Assembly (NCBI RefSeq): GCF_901709675.1
Contig: NC_051095.1
Coordinates: forward strand, 11,423,956 to 11,487,955
Direction of reading: 5' to 3'
Source: Syngnathus acus
Lineage: Eukaryota; Chordata; Actinopteri; Syngnathiformes; Syngnathidae
DNA length: 64,000 nucleotides
The notes under the pieces are model-generated. The model was given only the letters and a program-made list of their open reading frames with translations, did no database searches and was not told the DNA's origin. Positions 13,508-27,267 of this stretch are shown in pieces. The position numbers and the translations under genes are program-made. Within the stretch, counting starts at the first letter, position 1, and each line of letters starts with the position of its first letter.

Positions 13508-14644
13508 ATAACTGTGGTGGACGTTTTCTCTCTTTATACGTATAAGTAATAGCTTACAAGTTAGTCTCGGCAAAATCAGAAAAACCATGACTAAGCAACT
13601 GTGCCAATGATTCTTGTTAATCAACAAAACAAAACTTAGTCCTGCAGTTTCAGCTCAAACTGTTTTGTAAAAAACACTTTTGTTTTGACATGAGAAAGGC
13701 ACATGCCCTGAAGTTGAACTGCACTAGAAAGACGGATTCATACAAAAAAACTTCATTTATGGCAGGCCTTGTTAATAATTAATGCTTAAGTCCAAAATTT
13801 ATGTATACTACATAACAGAAACTCTTCTGTGGGCTTATCTTAGATGCATCCTTAAGGCCATGCTCGTGAATCACTTGAAATATCCTTACAATAACAAAAC
13901 AAAGACGGCAGATTACGGAGTCCAACCTCTGTCAGATGGATCAGAGATTAGATTAGAGTTTCTTATTTACTGAAAACAAACATCACGGATCAACAAGAGT
14001 CTCTGCTTTCAGTCTCTGCATGTCGGAGCATGTCTGAACTGATAACAAGGTGATCTTGTGACGGGAGCTGCTCCATGGTATTTTCTTGCGGTGCCACAGT
14101 CACGGTCACGGATTGAGCCCTGATCTCAGCCTGAGAAGCAGAGCTGAGCTTCGACCAGGTCTCCGCACACACCTGTCACGTTGCATCGTGCTTGTCGGGG
14201 AACAACCGTGTATACAGTCTCACGTGCACGGTGAGGGTCGATCGAGGTAGGGAGTGTGGACAAGCTCAAGCATCAGCGTGGAGCAATGCAGCTGATGCCA
14301 CTGGCGTATCAAATGTAGCAGCTTTCCGTTTGATTTCATCACAGAGAAATGTTTATTTTTCCAAGCGTGCTGCCACATAATGCATTTTGTCGCGTGATCT
14401 TTTATCAATAACCCGGCGCCACTATCTCAATATAAACACGATGTGTCTTTCATCCTCCTGGGCTGTGGCAGTGATTTCCTTTACCCTTTCCTCACCACAT
14501 ACGTACATATTGCTCTATTGATTATGATTTAAAAGTCTGTTTCCATATGGAGGGCTATAACTCACGCCAGAGCGGAAAGAGGTGACGATAATGATCGCCC
14601 CGACCCCGGACATCTCTCTAAGCTCGATCTCCCGGATAATGGAA

Positions 14645-15005
14645 TGTGTGTGAAGTAATGGCGGAGGGTGAGGAGGGGGCAAAGAAGGGTGAGGAGGAGG
14701 GCAAAACTATGCTATTGAGCTGTAGAGCGAGCTTACACGAGGACAGATGGAGGGAAGTGATAGGGAGGAGGAGAGTGAAAGAGAAGAGGAGGTTGGGGGA
14801 AGACAGTGATGATGTAAAGGAAGGCAAGTTTTGAAGCTTTTAGTGTGATTCCTTCCATTTTCTTTTGCCTTTCTGCTTCTCATCCTCCATCTCTTTGGGG
14901 GTGCTGGTTAACAAGGCGGTCTGTGTCCCAACTCTTCCTCGGTACTTCCCCTCCCCGCTCCCTTTTGCACTTTCCCTCTATCTGTTCCCCCTTCTCCTCT
15001 CTGAG
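14645..15005 (+). repeat. purine-rich tract followed by pyrimidine-rich tract
   Basis: 14650-14830 is strongly G/A on the + strand (for example GAGGAGGGGGCAAAGAAGGG). 14850-15005 is strongly C/T (for example CTTCCCCTCCCCGCTCCC). The two adjacent tracts are weakly complementary to each other. A frame of 139 codons on the + strand starting at 14865 is a by-product of the composition. Confidence 0.7.
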
Positions 15006-15693
15006 GAAATAAAGGCCCACACAGTCGCAGCCTTGACAGCCTCCCTTAAGAATCCTGCACTACAAAAGAGTCCCAACTTCCCCCCCAGCCAGGCCCGAGC
15101 TGAATGGGAGCCTCTGGGGTGTGGATGGGAAGCAGATGAGGGAAGGGGCCACATAAAGGCTCTGTGTGTCAAGCTCACGACAAGCAAAATAAGAAATCCA
15201 GTGGCACATCATTCGCATAGAGAGTCATCCTTTAGGAACTCCCATTTTTTCATTTTAGGGGCGGTGAAGGTTAAGGAATTCTGAAAATACTGCGAGGGAG
15301 GGGCCTGAATGAAGGTGACTGCTACTCGGATCAGTTCCTGTTTACAGCTCCATGCCCAACGGCACGGCCGGAGTCAGATCGTAGTGATCAGAGCGCAAGG
15401 GAAGGAGAGAGAAGGGCATGCAAGCACAAGGAAGCCTCTTTATGGCTTCCTGAATACTGACGGCCATTTACATAACATCACAGTCTTTTTTTTTTCTGGT
15501 CGAAGAGAAAGTCGTTGGAAAGAGGCAGCCGCATGATCTTATTACCACAAAAAAAGATTATAATTACATATGAATAGAATTTCTTAAAACTATATTTTAC
15601 ATTCTCGGAATGTTTCATCAAATTAAAGTGTCTGTCTTTACTGATACGATAATGCTCAGTTTTGATTGACACAGCCATTATACGGCACTGTAT

Positions 15694-15960
15694 ACTCAAC
15701 TCAGCTCAACTATATTTGTAGAGAACTTTAAAACAACCACGGCTGCATAAAAAGTGGTGTTCATGGAGCTAAAATAAGTCATACATCAACAAACACAATT
15801 AAAACAATAAGTTGATGACCAAAACAACAAGTCGCATGATGGGTCAAAATCCATAGAATAAAAATGTTTCAAAGATGGGTAACGAGCGGGCTTGCCTAAT
15901 GTTAGGCAAAGAGTTGGACAAGCAACGAAAAAGGCCTAAATGATCCTAAGATCCACTGAT
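15694..15960 (+). repeat. dispersed fish repeat (CAACTATATTT...GCATAAAAAGTG type)
   Basis: CTCAACTATATTTGTAGAGA, ACTTTAAAACAACCACGGCT, GCATAAAAAGTGGTGTTCAT, GGAGCTAAAA and AAACACAATTAAAAC, in this order, form a repeat I recognise from many teleost sequences but cannot name. It continues to about 15960 with GGCTTGCCTAATGTTAGGCA. No inverted termini were seen. Confidence 0.5.
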
Positions 15961-17192
15961 GTGTTCTTGCCCTTAAAACGGAAACCCTTTGGTTTCTAAA
16001 TGATCCATTTTGACTTTAGTGGCGCTTGTCTCCCTCAATGGCTAAAAATCCTCTTAAAAGCCTCATGCTTTCTACACATCAATGGTTTGAGCACAGACAG
16101 TCAGTTGTCAAAGACAGTCAAATGCTTTTACATTGAGGACGACGAGGCGTCTCACAGCTGGTGCGGAGGCGGGCCTGCACACTCCCGTCAAAGCAGAGAA
16201 AAAGACTGGTGGTGAAGAGCCACAACTGTGAGGTTAAGCAGCTCTTTGGTTCCACTTGGAAGAAAACAGCTCATAGGGAGACAATTCGCAATTTGCCCAC
16301 TCCTTTTTGAAAGGGTTCTTATATTCCAGATCTTTTTTTTTCTCCTTCTCACTGTAACAGCGCAACGGTGCCTGTCTGTGTGTTTGCATGTGTTTAAGTT
16401 CAAAAGCCAGGCATGAAAAATGTGCAAATCTGACCGATGAGGTTGGGTGGCGAGGTTTAACACCATCGTGCACTCAGTGAGCACTAATTCACTGTGCTAC
16501 TGCAGGGGAGATCAGAGCAAGGCTTATCAGAGCAAGTCAGAGAAGCAGCAATGGAGAGAAAAGTCATCATTTAGAAGATCTTCAAAGCCCAGCTTCTCCT
16601 CCCAACAGGTTGCTGCACTTCCTTTTCCCACAAAGCACAATAAGCTCAGTATTGTGTGATCCTTATCGGAATTTAGTAAGTCGACTATACTACAGTTGAA
16701 CTTCTGAAAAATAATCCCACATTTCTCCTTTGTAGTGCTCAATTGAAAAGAAAAAAAAAACCTTCCAATGTAGATCAGTTGTAGATCAACATCTCTTTAT
16801 GTGAACAATGTTTCCTCGCCATTCAGCATGCCACTTTGGAATTAGTCTTGTTGTTTGTCTTCTGATTGCTAGTTCAAGAAAAAAAGCTTGGCTACAGAAA
16901 TGGGCACGGTGTGCTGGTTTTGATTTGTTTCCAAATTAGTTGCAGAGGATTTGCCTATTTATTTTGCACTTTGTTTAAAAACACCAACAATGCTGATCTC
17001 AATGTAGCAGCACAAGGAAGAGAAAAATGCCTTAAAAAAATCCAGCAGAACCTTCCAACAGGTAAATGCAAGTCATACAATTCAAATGAAATTCAACCAT
17101 GTTAGGTTTCAAATTGTCACAGGAGCCTTTTATGAAATGAGGGATTTCTTCCTAAATATGCGGTACAGTTATTATAAAGGTATTCTAAAGAC

Positions 17193-17339
17193 CCATCCAT
17201 CCAATCAATTTTTCTATCTCGCTAAAGGTCACAGGTAAGTTGGAATAGCTAGCCAATTGTCGGCCACATAGCCACATATAGTACACTATATACAAACAAA
17301 CATTTATACCTATGGACAGTTTTGAGTCTTCATTTTTGG
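17193..17339 (-). mobile_element. degenerate SINE-body fragment
   Basis: CCATCCATCCAATCAATTTT, GCCAATTGTCGGCCACATAG, AAACATTTATACCTATGGAC and GAGTCTTCATTT occur in the same order as the corresponding blocks of the SINE at 48391-48746, with heavy divergence. Confidence 0.55.
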
Positions 17340-18173
17340 GCAGAAACCTACGCAGACATGGTGAAAGCCTGCACAAGAGATTCCGGTATAACACTCTTGA
17401 GTTTTGATTGACACGATTACAGTGGTATAAACTTTACTACATGTTGATTATAGAGGTGTCCCTCATATATCGGTTATATCAGAGAAGAGACGCATAAGCC
17501 ATTGCCTTTCATACCCATTGGACACCATGACCTCACTAATAAAGTACTAAAGAAGAATTACAACCTCTCTGACGGTGTCAACTAAAACTGTAAATTCACA
17601 AGCTCCGTAAAGATAGAATTAATGGCGCCTCTTCTGTGTTGGATTGATTACATCGTGTAGGTACATTTAATGAAAGGGTAAGCAAGTGTATAAAATCTGA
17701 ACAGGCCCAACAAAGAGCAAGGACTCTGTGTTTGTGTGTGAGATACTTTTTGGCCACTAAACTGCGGCCATCTGTGTATGCTGGTAAATGGGGGTGCCAT
17801 CGTATAAGCGACCACGATGGCATCCAACAATGTTTGTTTGCATTGGTGCATGTGTGTCACTATGGCAGGGAAAGGGGATGAGGGTGTGTATTCAAGGCAG
17901 CAAAGGAGGCATAGATATTAATCACGTGGATGAGCGTGGCTGTGTGCTGCTGGGTGTAGATGGATGGGGTGTGAGTACAGTGATGTCATCCTGACAAATG
18001 GACCGGCCATGTTGGCTGAGACGCGCACATCGCCTCTCATTTCAATTAGTTCTACACACGGCAACACACCGAGCACACAATGCACAGGTTACACGTGTGG
18101 AGAATATGTAGCCATAAAGCAGGGTTGTGAATGTTTGGGAGATTGCTTTATATTATTTTCACTTTTTTTAGGG

Positions 18174-18965
18174 TTAGTTGTTAGTTTTAATTAGTTTTTG
18201 CCGCAGGTTTGTTAGTTTTTATTAGTGGTACTTTATTTTTGAAAATGCTTTGTCTTAGTTTAGGTTTTATTAGTTTTAGTAATTGGTTTTAGTTTTATTA
18301 ATGTATTTGTCAAGTGCACAATAATAAAAAAGGATAACTCAGTATTGTTTAAAATGAAAATGGTCACAAAGTGTGTAATTTAAAGTAAGTCTGACCTTTC
18401 TTCTATTTGGATGTAGTACATCAATACTGAATTAAATATATCTAACCAGCTCAGTGGCCTAGTGGTAGAGTGTCCGCCCTGAGACTGGAAGGTTGTGGGT
18501 TCAAACCCCGGCCGGGTCATACCAAAGACTATAAAAATGGGACCCATTGCCTCCCTGCTTGGCACTCAGCATTAAGGGTTGGAATTGGGGGGTTAGATCA
18601 CCAACTGATTCCCGAGCGCGGCACCGCTGCTGCTCACTGCTCCCCTCTCCCCCAGGGGATGGATTAAAATCACACGGGGATGGGTTAAATGCAGAGGACA
18701 AATTTCACCACACCCAGGTGTGTGTGTGACGATCATTGGGACTTTAAACTTTTTTAAAACGAACGCTGAAAACTCATGTATTGGCAAAGACGAAAACAGC
18801 TAGTTTTGCTATAATGTAGTTTCAGTTATTTTTTCTTTAAAGCATTTTAAGTATTTTTATTTTATTTATTCTCATCATTATTTATTTTATGTCATGAACA
18901 AAATGTTATTTGTTTTCAATTTTATTTTTTCATTAGTTTTCGTTAACTATGCTAACCTTACCATT
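18174..18965 (+). repeat. TAGTTTT-rich dispersed repeat interrupted by a SINE
   Basis: The left part (18174-18440) is built of degenerate TTAGTTTTAATTAG and TTTTATTAGTTTTAG strings. The right part (18760-18965) continues with CATTAGTTTTCGTTAACTAT and CTAACCTT. This resembles a known fish dispersed repeat whose ends read as GTTAACTATAATAACC-like. A reverse-orientation fragment seems to lie at 33745-33850. The class is unknown to me. Confidence 0.5.
18448..18758 (+). mobile_element. second tRNA-derived SINE family
   Basis: The head AGCTCAGTGGCCTAGTGGTA contains a consensus-fitting A box, TGGCCTAGTGG (18455-18465), and a B box, GGTTCAAACCC (18498-18508). After it come GGGTCATACCAAAGACTATA, then GGGACCCATTGCCTCCCTGC, and a 3' part ending TGTGTGTGACGATCATTGGG followed by ACTTTAAACTTTTTT. 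I recognise this body as a dispersed repeat of percomorph fish but do not assign a database name. No target duplication was certain. It sits inside another repeat (18174-18440 and 18760-18965). Confidence 0.85.
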
Positions 18966-21783
18966 AACTCCCACCTCAACCCTCCAACTCTGGCACCGGA
19001 GCGCACTGCACAGCCCTCTAACGACACACACTCATCTGTAAGGCTTCCATTTGGCTCCTTTAATCAATCTAACTAAACTGTGACAGCACTTTTGCGTTCA
19101 CTCTGATCAGCGACTCCCAGGTGACTGCTCCTATTGTTTAAAAAAAATATAAAAAAATCTGGGTCTGCAGCCAGCAAAACCAGGAGGAAGCTCTCAGTGT
19201 GTTTACAAACTAACAAGTGGCTGTGTCTTGCCACAATATCAATTTGATGAAGTACTGAAATGATGGCACAGGGAGTCGACATTTGAGCCGGTGGTAATAG
19301 CACGTATTTACTGTGAAGTACACGGCAAGATCTGTAGCCGCTATCACATTGAGTGCACACAAACCTGAGATTTAAAAAGGTCTGACCTCCTCGCTGGCTA
19401 GTTCCACAAAGCATGACACCATCAAATAACAGAGTTGCAGCGTCACCTACAAAAGATGCTTATACTCTCTTCCCAAAGGTCTGCTGCAAATAAGCAGAGG
19501 TGCTAAACCTCATTTCAAACCCTCGACTCTATCTTCTGAACTTTAACATCAGCCATCTTAAAACCACGTTGGACTTTCCTCCTCAGTGTCAATGTTAAAG
19601 TACCTCTCAATCAAAATCTGAACTTTCTAGAGTTCTACTTCCCTGTTCATTCCTCTCCAAATGACTGCTATGACCCGCTTCCTCTTCACTGTACAAAAGG
19701 ATCAATTTAGGAGATGGCAGTACAGGCCGGGCAATTTGCGGCCGAACTTTGCTACGTCGGGGAAGACTAGAGCTTTCCTCCAGAGATTTGCTCAGGGTCT
19801 CTTGGGGCCTCAGCTCCACTTCCAATTGAGCGTTAATGGCGGCTATCTCCTCATCTTCCCATAAAGCCATCAGGAGATTAATACCAACTCCGCAGGCTTG
19901 AGTATGTGGGGGCAGAAGCGTTTCATCCAACCGCATCTTTAATTAGGCTGCTCCACATCTGCATTTAGCACATTAAAATAGAAAGGAATACATAAGTAGT
20001 AATGCAACCATTATAAATCAGAGTTACACAAAACTGTTAAGGAGTGGTGAAAGGAAATAGGAGGAATATATCAAAGGAGGATGTACAGGAATTAATAAAC
20101 GTCAATTTGTTATTGTTCCTGTGCTTTGGTTATACTCCTTTTTTTGCTTACAACTTAACAGTTATTCTCAATAAACAGCGTGATAAAACGCTAACGCAAA
20201 TGACTCCAGGCATCTGATATGACTGCGCCGTCGTTTTAGATTATTTTTGTATTGTCTTTTTTTTAAAAGTCCATTGAAAATCCAAGACTGTAGTGCGCTT
20301 TGGTTTACATTACATAACAGAAGAGAAATAGTCTTCTGTCAATCTTGACGAAAATACTTTTAGAATTGCCTGACATACTATGTCAGTATCTACCGTGATG
20401 CCACCACCTACCGACATCAAGCCCGATTGTATCACCGGGCAATAGAGCATGTCTCCCTATTCAACGTTGGTACATTGAATATGAGGTATGTGGCTTGCTG
20501 AGAATACTTAGCGACGGAAAACTGTGATATGGCGATTACATCAGTTGGATGTAAAAACTCTGTTGTGCGACCGAAAACCGCAAGTTGGGATCGCGCGTAG
20601 AAAGGATTTATTTGAACGGTGCGGGTGTGCTTGGCTGGCTTGGTCTTACATATTCCTTTGTTGTTGAAACGGTGCTGTTCCCGCACCCTGAGAACAGGCA
20701 AGGCATGAAAAATGAATGAAAGGCCTTTGAAATGGTGTGAACAATTACCATAACACTTTTACAGCAGAGGTAGCTCGACTGTTTCGTGTTGGTGCCTGCA
20801 ACACGATCGGCACGCACCGTTGTACCCCTGTGTCATGAAAGATGTCTTTTTTTCTGATTTTTTTGCCCTCCCTCACCCGATTGATACTGAAATCCTGTTT
20901 CCAGCAGAGGTCTCAACTTTCAAACAGCTTTTTCATTTCACAGCGTCACTCTGCCTTTTAATCTAGCCACATAAAAAAAAAAACCTTGGTTCCAACAACA
21001 ACAACAATAAAAAGGTTAGATCTTGCTTTCTGTTTCATCTCAGCTTTCCCGCAGTCCCCCGAGATGTCGGTTGCCTGTGTGAGTGCGTCCTCGGCGCTTG
21101 GCGATGGGAGATTGTGGCAGCCTTGTTTGCTTGTCTTTATTCCATCTCCTCACTGCCCTGAAATCTGCCCGACACCTCAGCAGCATTGCTCCAGCCCCAC
21201 AATTAAATAAACCGTTAGATAAAATGTCACCGTTGTTTTGTGCCCTGCACCCTATCGGTTGGTTAGACCCACTCTAAAGACTGCGGAGAACCAATTCCAA
21301 ACAATTTGAAGTGATGGAAAACAGTCCTCGAAAGTCCAAAAGTTGGGTTTGTGCAGCAGGTAAACTTTTGCACTTGTTCACTTTTTCTAGAAACAAAAAA
21401 GGGATTCAAAGTAAATCGACTGTACTGTATCTAAATTTAAGATAGCAACTAATCTGCAACACATTTATATTGTAAGCAATGTAATTTGAGCCTGTTTATT
21501 ACTCAAAACTGAGAAAAAAAAATGGGACACTTGTTTACAAAAATGCCTTTTTGGAGTGCAAATATGAATTCGTCAAGCCAATTTGTGTGTACAAATACTA
21601 TTTGCTGCAACCAATTTGTGTTTTTGTTATGGCAATGTGAAACATACAAATCTTGATGATAACCTGATAAATTGCTTACATCTAAATCAGGCATTGCTTT
21701 TGGGCTGATACCAGCCTTATGTTCAAGTACTTTGTATTCCCGATGGCAGCTGACACCGTTGAGGCTGACACAAATCAAACATT

Positions 21784-22221
21784 ATGCTCAGTGGACCGTA
21801 TCCACTCATATGCCTATTTAGATGCAATTTCTCTAACTATATGTTTATATTCATGCTTAGAGTTTTTGGTTTCTACCCAAATGCACTATGTTTATTTGTT
21901 AATTCAATTTCCACTTGGCTGAGAGTGCTCGTCCTATCTGAATTTCACCCACGTCCACCCTGTCATATTCCAAAAAAGATACACTTTCAATATGTTTATC
22001 GAGTTTATACTAATGCATAGAGTGCATTATTAATGTGTTGCTACCAAAATGCATATGTTTATTTGTTTACTCAATTTCTGCATGGTCGACAGAATATTTT
22101 TATTTTTTAAATGTATCCATGTCCATCCGCTCATGTGTCCATTAAGATCTAGTTTCTATTACCTTTCGTATTTTTATAGGTTTTATATCAATGCTTTGAG
22201 TGCATTATTAGTGTCATGTTG
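21784..22221 (+). repeat. diverged tandem repeat, about 168-bp period
   Basis: Unit 1 starts CTACCCAAATGCACTATGTT at 21873 and unit 2 CTACCAAAATGCATATGTTT at 22041. Both continue through TTTATTTGTT, CAATTTC, a GTCCA-C block, TTTATA and AATGC-T-GAGTGCATTATTA, then GTGT. A partial earlier unit covers 21784-21872 (CATGCTTAGAGT against CATAGAGT). The composition is AT-rich with no coding sense. Confidence 0.75.
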
Positions 22222-24278
22222 CCAACTGTTTACATTTGACTGCTCACTTAAGCGGTATGATGACTTTCTCCACTATGGTATTTGATGTATATACTTCACA
22301 CATTTACTTATTTGGCTGAGAAAAATAACACAATCATTTCAGAGTAAGTTATTTGTGTTTTATATTGTCCTTAACTTCCCAATGCTGATTGATTCTTCTG
22401 ACCTTTTATAAACCAAATGTCTTTAATTAAAATGATCTGTTATTGGTGTAATTGCAATATCTGAAAAAGTATTGGTGGTATTAGTTACTTGGTATCATGT
22501 CGGAGAGTACTTAAGAGATGAGTATTCAAACTGGCATCAGCAGTACTGTATACAATTTAGGACATCGTCAGGTGTCATAGCCGTCCAGTCTCCATCCAGT
22601 AAGATGGAGATGAAAAAGCAACGGCTGTCAGGCATCATCTTAAAATTCATCAGGTGCCAGTAAAACGTTTATGGATCTGACTTTTGGCAAAACAGCTTCA
22701 GCTATTCCTGTTGAGTCTCAGGAATGATACCATCGTCCATCAGACAGCAGGGCTCCAGACAAAATGGTGGGAGGAAAAAATGTTCTTAGACAAAATGATG
22801 TCCGTTAAAAACGTCTTAAAAAAAAATCAAATTACATGATCAGAAGTTTACTCAACAATGCTGCCACTCTTTAGTGGACACTGTGTTGTGTCTACTTGCT
22901 AGTATTTTATTTATTTTAGTTTGTTCCCATATGGTTAATATTGCATGTGACCTAGCCAGATCCGGTACCTGAGACTTAGAAGGTTATTCTCTCAGCTTCC
23001 CTAACGAGACTCAAGTGGAAAAGTCGACTTGTCCTCTCTCAGCCGAGCATGAGTGTGTTTGCCGCTGTCAGGTCCTGTTATGTCAGCCCTCTGCGGTTCA
23101 CATTTCAGAGAGCACAAACACAGTGATCTCAGAGGAGCTCATCCATGCCCCTTTACCCCCTCCCCTTTCCCTAATAAATTCATAAAAGAAGGAGCAGCCC
23201 TTGTGGGTAATTTGATTAACTAAGACATCCCCCGCTTTAAAGCACCTGCTGACGAAGCAGAATACAGACGGGACATTGTTGGAAGAAATTGTCGCCGCGC
23301 TCAATACACGACCCCCAGTCCCGCTACTTTCACCTTTCCCTACTGCTACTCAATCCATTTTCCAAGGAGGCCTTACGGGATGAGAAAATATTACTGAACA
23401 GCACAGTGTACACTCCTGACTGTAGGCTTGTCAGTCACCTAATTCGATAGACCAATTCGCCAGATGCATCTTCCCTAAATTGAGTATTGTTTGCTTTATT
23501 TGATAGCAGATGTTAATGGCTTTGTATGACGTATAAGCCTATGGGCTTATGTGGGGCGCATACTGCTACTTTCCGACAGGCACTGTGCAAACAGCAACAT
23601 GAGCGCAGGCATCTGTTATACACTGAGGACGAAAATGAGTGTAACCAATTTCTGCCAAATATGCTGTGGGAATTGAATTAGCATTTTAGGGAAAAAAACA
23701 TGTGATTACAAGGACACAAACACTGAATCTACACTGTTTGATTGTTGGTATTCAGTCATGACTAAAGTTAATTTTAGGTCCAACAATTTATATAAAATGT
23801 ATATTTTGCACTGTATCGTGTGGTTTGCAGGTCTCATTCCAAAAACCAAGAACAATTAATCATCTAAAGGTGTGAATGCAAATGGTAATGCATATTTTTC
23901 ACACAATGTGAGTTTTTATTTTTTAATGTGCTTAGCTGATAAAAATGGATTACGTCATGACGTCAAGCCTCCGCTTCAACTCAACTCCTCTTGGCAGCAT
24001 TAATCTGCTCAATGCAACAACAGCATGGAAAAAGAAGCTCAGCGCCTTTAACAAGCGATTCTTGCACCTCTCCACTACAAACCTACACACCGTTAAAAGT
24101 GAAGAGAGTGACTGGATACTGGCAAGTGAAGTTAGGACATGGGCGAGCAAAGTTAGCATGTCCAGCATGCTAGTACATTTGTCGGACGAACACAGCGCTC
24201 ACTAGGCTGTGATTACATCGAGGAGCCTTCAGAAATGAAAATCATATTTGAGGGGCCCTTATGTGCCTAAACAGAGTA

Positions 24279-24689
24279 CCGTATTTCCGGACTATAAGAC
24301 GCACCTAAAAACCTAACATTTTCTCAAAAGCCGACAGTGCGCTTTATAGTCCGGTGCGCCTTATATATGGACCAAATTCGTAAATTTAAACTGGCCCGAA
24401 GCATTGCGTCATGAAATCAATCATAAGTGGCCCGCTCAAGACTATGAATCATAAATCAAAAAGACTATGGATCATTATTTTGCGATTATAAAGTAATTTG
24501 TTGCGTCTGAAGTTGAAATAAAAAAGCTAAAATGGAGAAGGATTTGATTTGGATTAAAAATCTGACATGATGCATTAATGGTGCGCCTTATAGTCCGGTG
24601 CGCCTTATATAAGGACAAAGTTTTAAAATGGGCCATTCATTGAAGGTGTGCCTTATAGTCCGGCGCGTCTTATAGTCCGGAAAATACGG
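24279..24689. mobile_element. TA-flanked TIR element of the same superfamily, 411 bp
   Basis: The ends are CCGTATTTCCGGACTATAAG and CTTATAGTCCGGAAAATACG, with TA at 24277-24278 and 24690-24691. An internal unit of GCGCYTTATAGTCCGGTGCG followed by CCTTATATA and GGACCAAA/GGACAAAG occurs near 24345 and again near 24582, so subterminal sequence is directly repeated. No coding capacity. It shares the GGACTATAAG core with the elements at 29.6 and 40.4 kb but is diverged. Confidence 0.88.
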
Positions 24690-27267
24690 TAATCATTGAT
24701 AGAATCATCATTAATTTTTTCCCCTGAGTAATGTTTTTCTGGCTCTGGTGAGCAGTTCACATGTGTTTGGGTGGATGAAAGTAACCACTACGTACACTGT
24801 ATAAATGTAACGACTGGGAAAATACTCATTACAAATGCTGTTTTCTGTTGGTTCAGCGTAGTCAAGGCGGATCTGGGATTCCTCTGTCTGGCCCCATGTG
24901 GCACTGCTCACCACCGCCAAGGTGACATGCTTTCTTGTTAGCTCTTTAGCCCTGGGAGGCAGTTTGCCTTGAGCCTACAGAGGCGGATTACTGACCCAAC
25001 CACATTGCCAATAAGGAGACACGTTCTAATGGAGGGAAGGATTCACAATCTTATTAGGTGGACATCTTGTTTTCAGTCACTAGGCCCTCTGGCGCTGTGA
25101 TAGCATCAGCCAGCCAACAGCTAGCAGGTGTAGAACACAGCAGAAAAAAAAAGGCAATTCAGTCGATCGAGTCATTACGTGTTCCTGCGTATACACATCT
25201 ATTCTTTTACTTCAGTGTTCCCCGACAGCTCGTGCCACAGATAATGCACTCTCATGTCTAACAGGGCTCCAAATGATCGCTCCAAGACTCGCAGACATAT
25301 GTTAGTGACAATGCCACTTTATCTGACAATTGTAACCCGCTTTCCAATTGCTTCCACATTGAAAAACTGATAATTTGCTGCTATCCCAGGCTCCGGATCT
25401 GAATAACTAATTTCGGCATTGTGGTTGGTTCTGCTCACTGAAAACAAACAAAAAACAACATCCCATCTTTTACCTTTGCGACGGTGTAAGATTTATACCA
25501 TATTGAGCTCCTGAGTGGAGCCTCTTCTACAATTCTGTCCTTTAGACTGGCACAAGGAGTAACTCTGAGTGGCAGCTCCCTGCTCTAATTATATGAGTGG
25601 TAGCATTAGTCCCGCTTGTGAGCAGTTTTCATAATTACTTGGGCAATTTATTCATTATTTCCCTTAACAAGGTTGCTCAGTGGCCAAACATTGGAGGTCC
25701 AATTTGAAAGCATGCCAAGAAGATATCGGATGTAACAGACATTTTTGCACTAACCATTTAGAAAGCTTATGGATGATGATATTCTGTTTGTGATGATCAT
25801 AGTTGACTATGGATGAGTATATACTGTCTTACTGTGTTTTATATGTTGTGTAGTTTGGGCAAACATGACACTACCCTCGCAATGCATCATTTAATGGGTT
25901 CAAATTAAATCAATATTATGACCTTCCTAAAATACATAATTTAGCCAAATTGGCTCCAAAATAAGATAGTTTAGCTTTTACAATATGGGAGTAAATGGGC
26001 ATTAGCGGTGGTGGTGCCAACAGCAACTGGCACAGGACACTGATTTGTTTGCACCTTTATAACAGCGAATAATTAATTTCTACTCTCATCCAATGACTGG
26101 CATTACCATATTATAGTGTCCATGATTACCTTGTGAATTTAAATACAGCTTACATTTAAATGCAAAAACTTGTCAGCAAGCTTTAATCCAACATTCAATT
26201 AATGCCACAGAGGGAACGTGCATGTGTTTATATTTACATTTATGATTGTATGGTTTGGCTGAAGAGGTAATTAATGGAGTGATGTAATTAGTATTTGTTT
26301 GAAATAAATGGAAATCCCATCAATCCGTTTCAACCTCCTTGCATTCAAAATATAGTATATATATTTTTTAAATAAGTTGTTTTAATGGACACTAGGTCAT
26401 TTTTAATATTTGGTTTGACAGTAGAATTGATCACTAGCTGCCAAACGGCTCCTGGTTGACAAGAGTTCACTGCGACCATGCAGTGCTAATATCGCCAATT
26501 TTTTCTCGCAATGTGAGTCACTCTTATCTCAAAGCACCACTGTACAATTTATGTCTACACTGATAGGCTGGACAATCACAGTTGCATTCAATTCCTCAAA
26601 ATGATAGTGTTTCAATGCAACCTTTACACCACTTACAGGACTTCACATTATTCACACACATTACCAGGCGAGATCCACTACAACACAGGCAGAGTTTGAG
26701 TCATCCTGCTTTTGCCCTTTCAGTCCTCATCACACGACAAAAAAAAAAAAAAGAGCTGAAGGATTCATCCTTCTCATGAATACACTTCTTTTCAAATTAA
26801 TTCTATACATGTTCTGCCGGGAAAATGAAGAAAAATAATGATACGAAACTGAAATCATCAATCTGGAATCTAGACGCATAAATCCATGTCCTTTTTAATC
26901 CCTGTCAAGCATTGTTATAGCATGTATGCCGCTGTAGAAGGAATCTGTTACACTGCCGCAAAAATACAGAAGCGGAAATATAGCAACAATGAAGTACTTA
27001 TGGGCTTAAATAAACACTTGGCAACCTTTAATCAAAGTAAATTAATACAATAAAGATTATTACATTGGCCATTGGTTCTTGAGACCTGTATTTTTTTTTT
27101 TAATAGAAACCAGATATTACGAAACCCAATGTTTACAGAAAAAAATCATGTATAGGACAGACCATGCGGTATCGTTAATATGGATTCAGGTGAGTAGTTG
27201 CACTTTGGTCATAGCAATTTGGTATATTGTGTAGACACACTCGATTAACCACTATCCATAGCGGTCA

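Noticed and set aside
14865-15284. A 139-codon plus-strand open frame
   Set aside because: It is produced by the C/T-rich tract; the residues are leucine, proline and serine-rich with no domain.
18455-18508. A possible tRNA gene on the plus strand
   Set aside because: The same reasoning applies: the boxes lead a dispersed SINE body and do not make a standalone tRNA.
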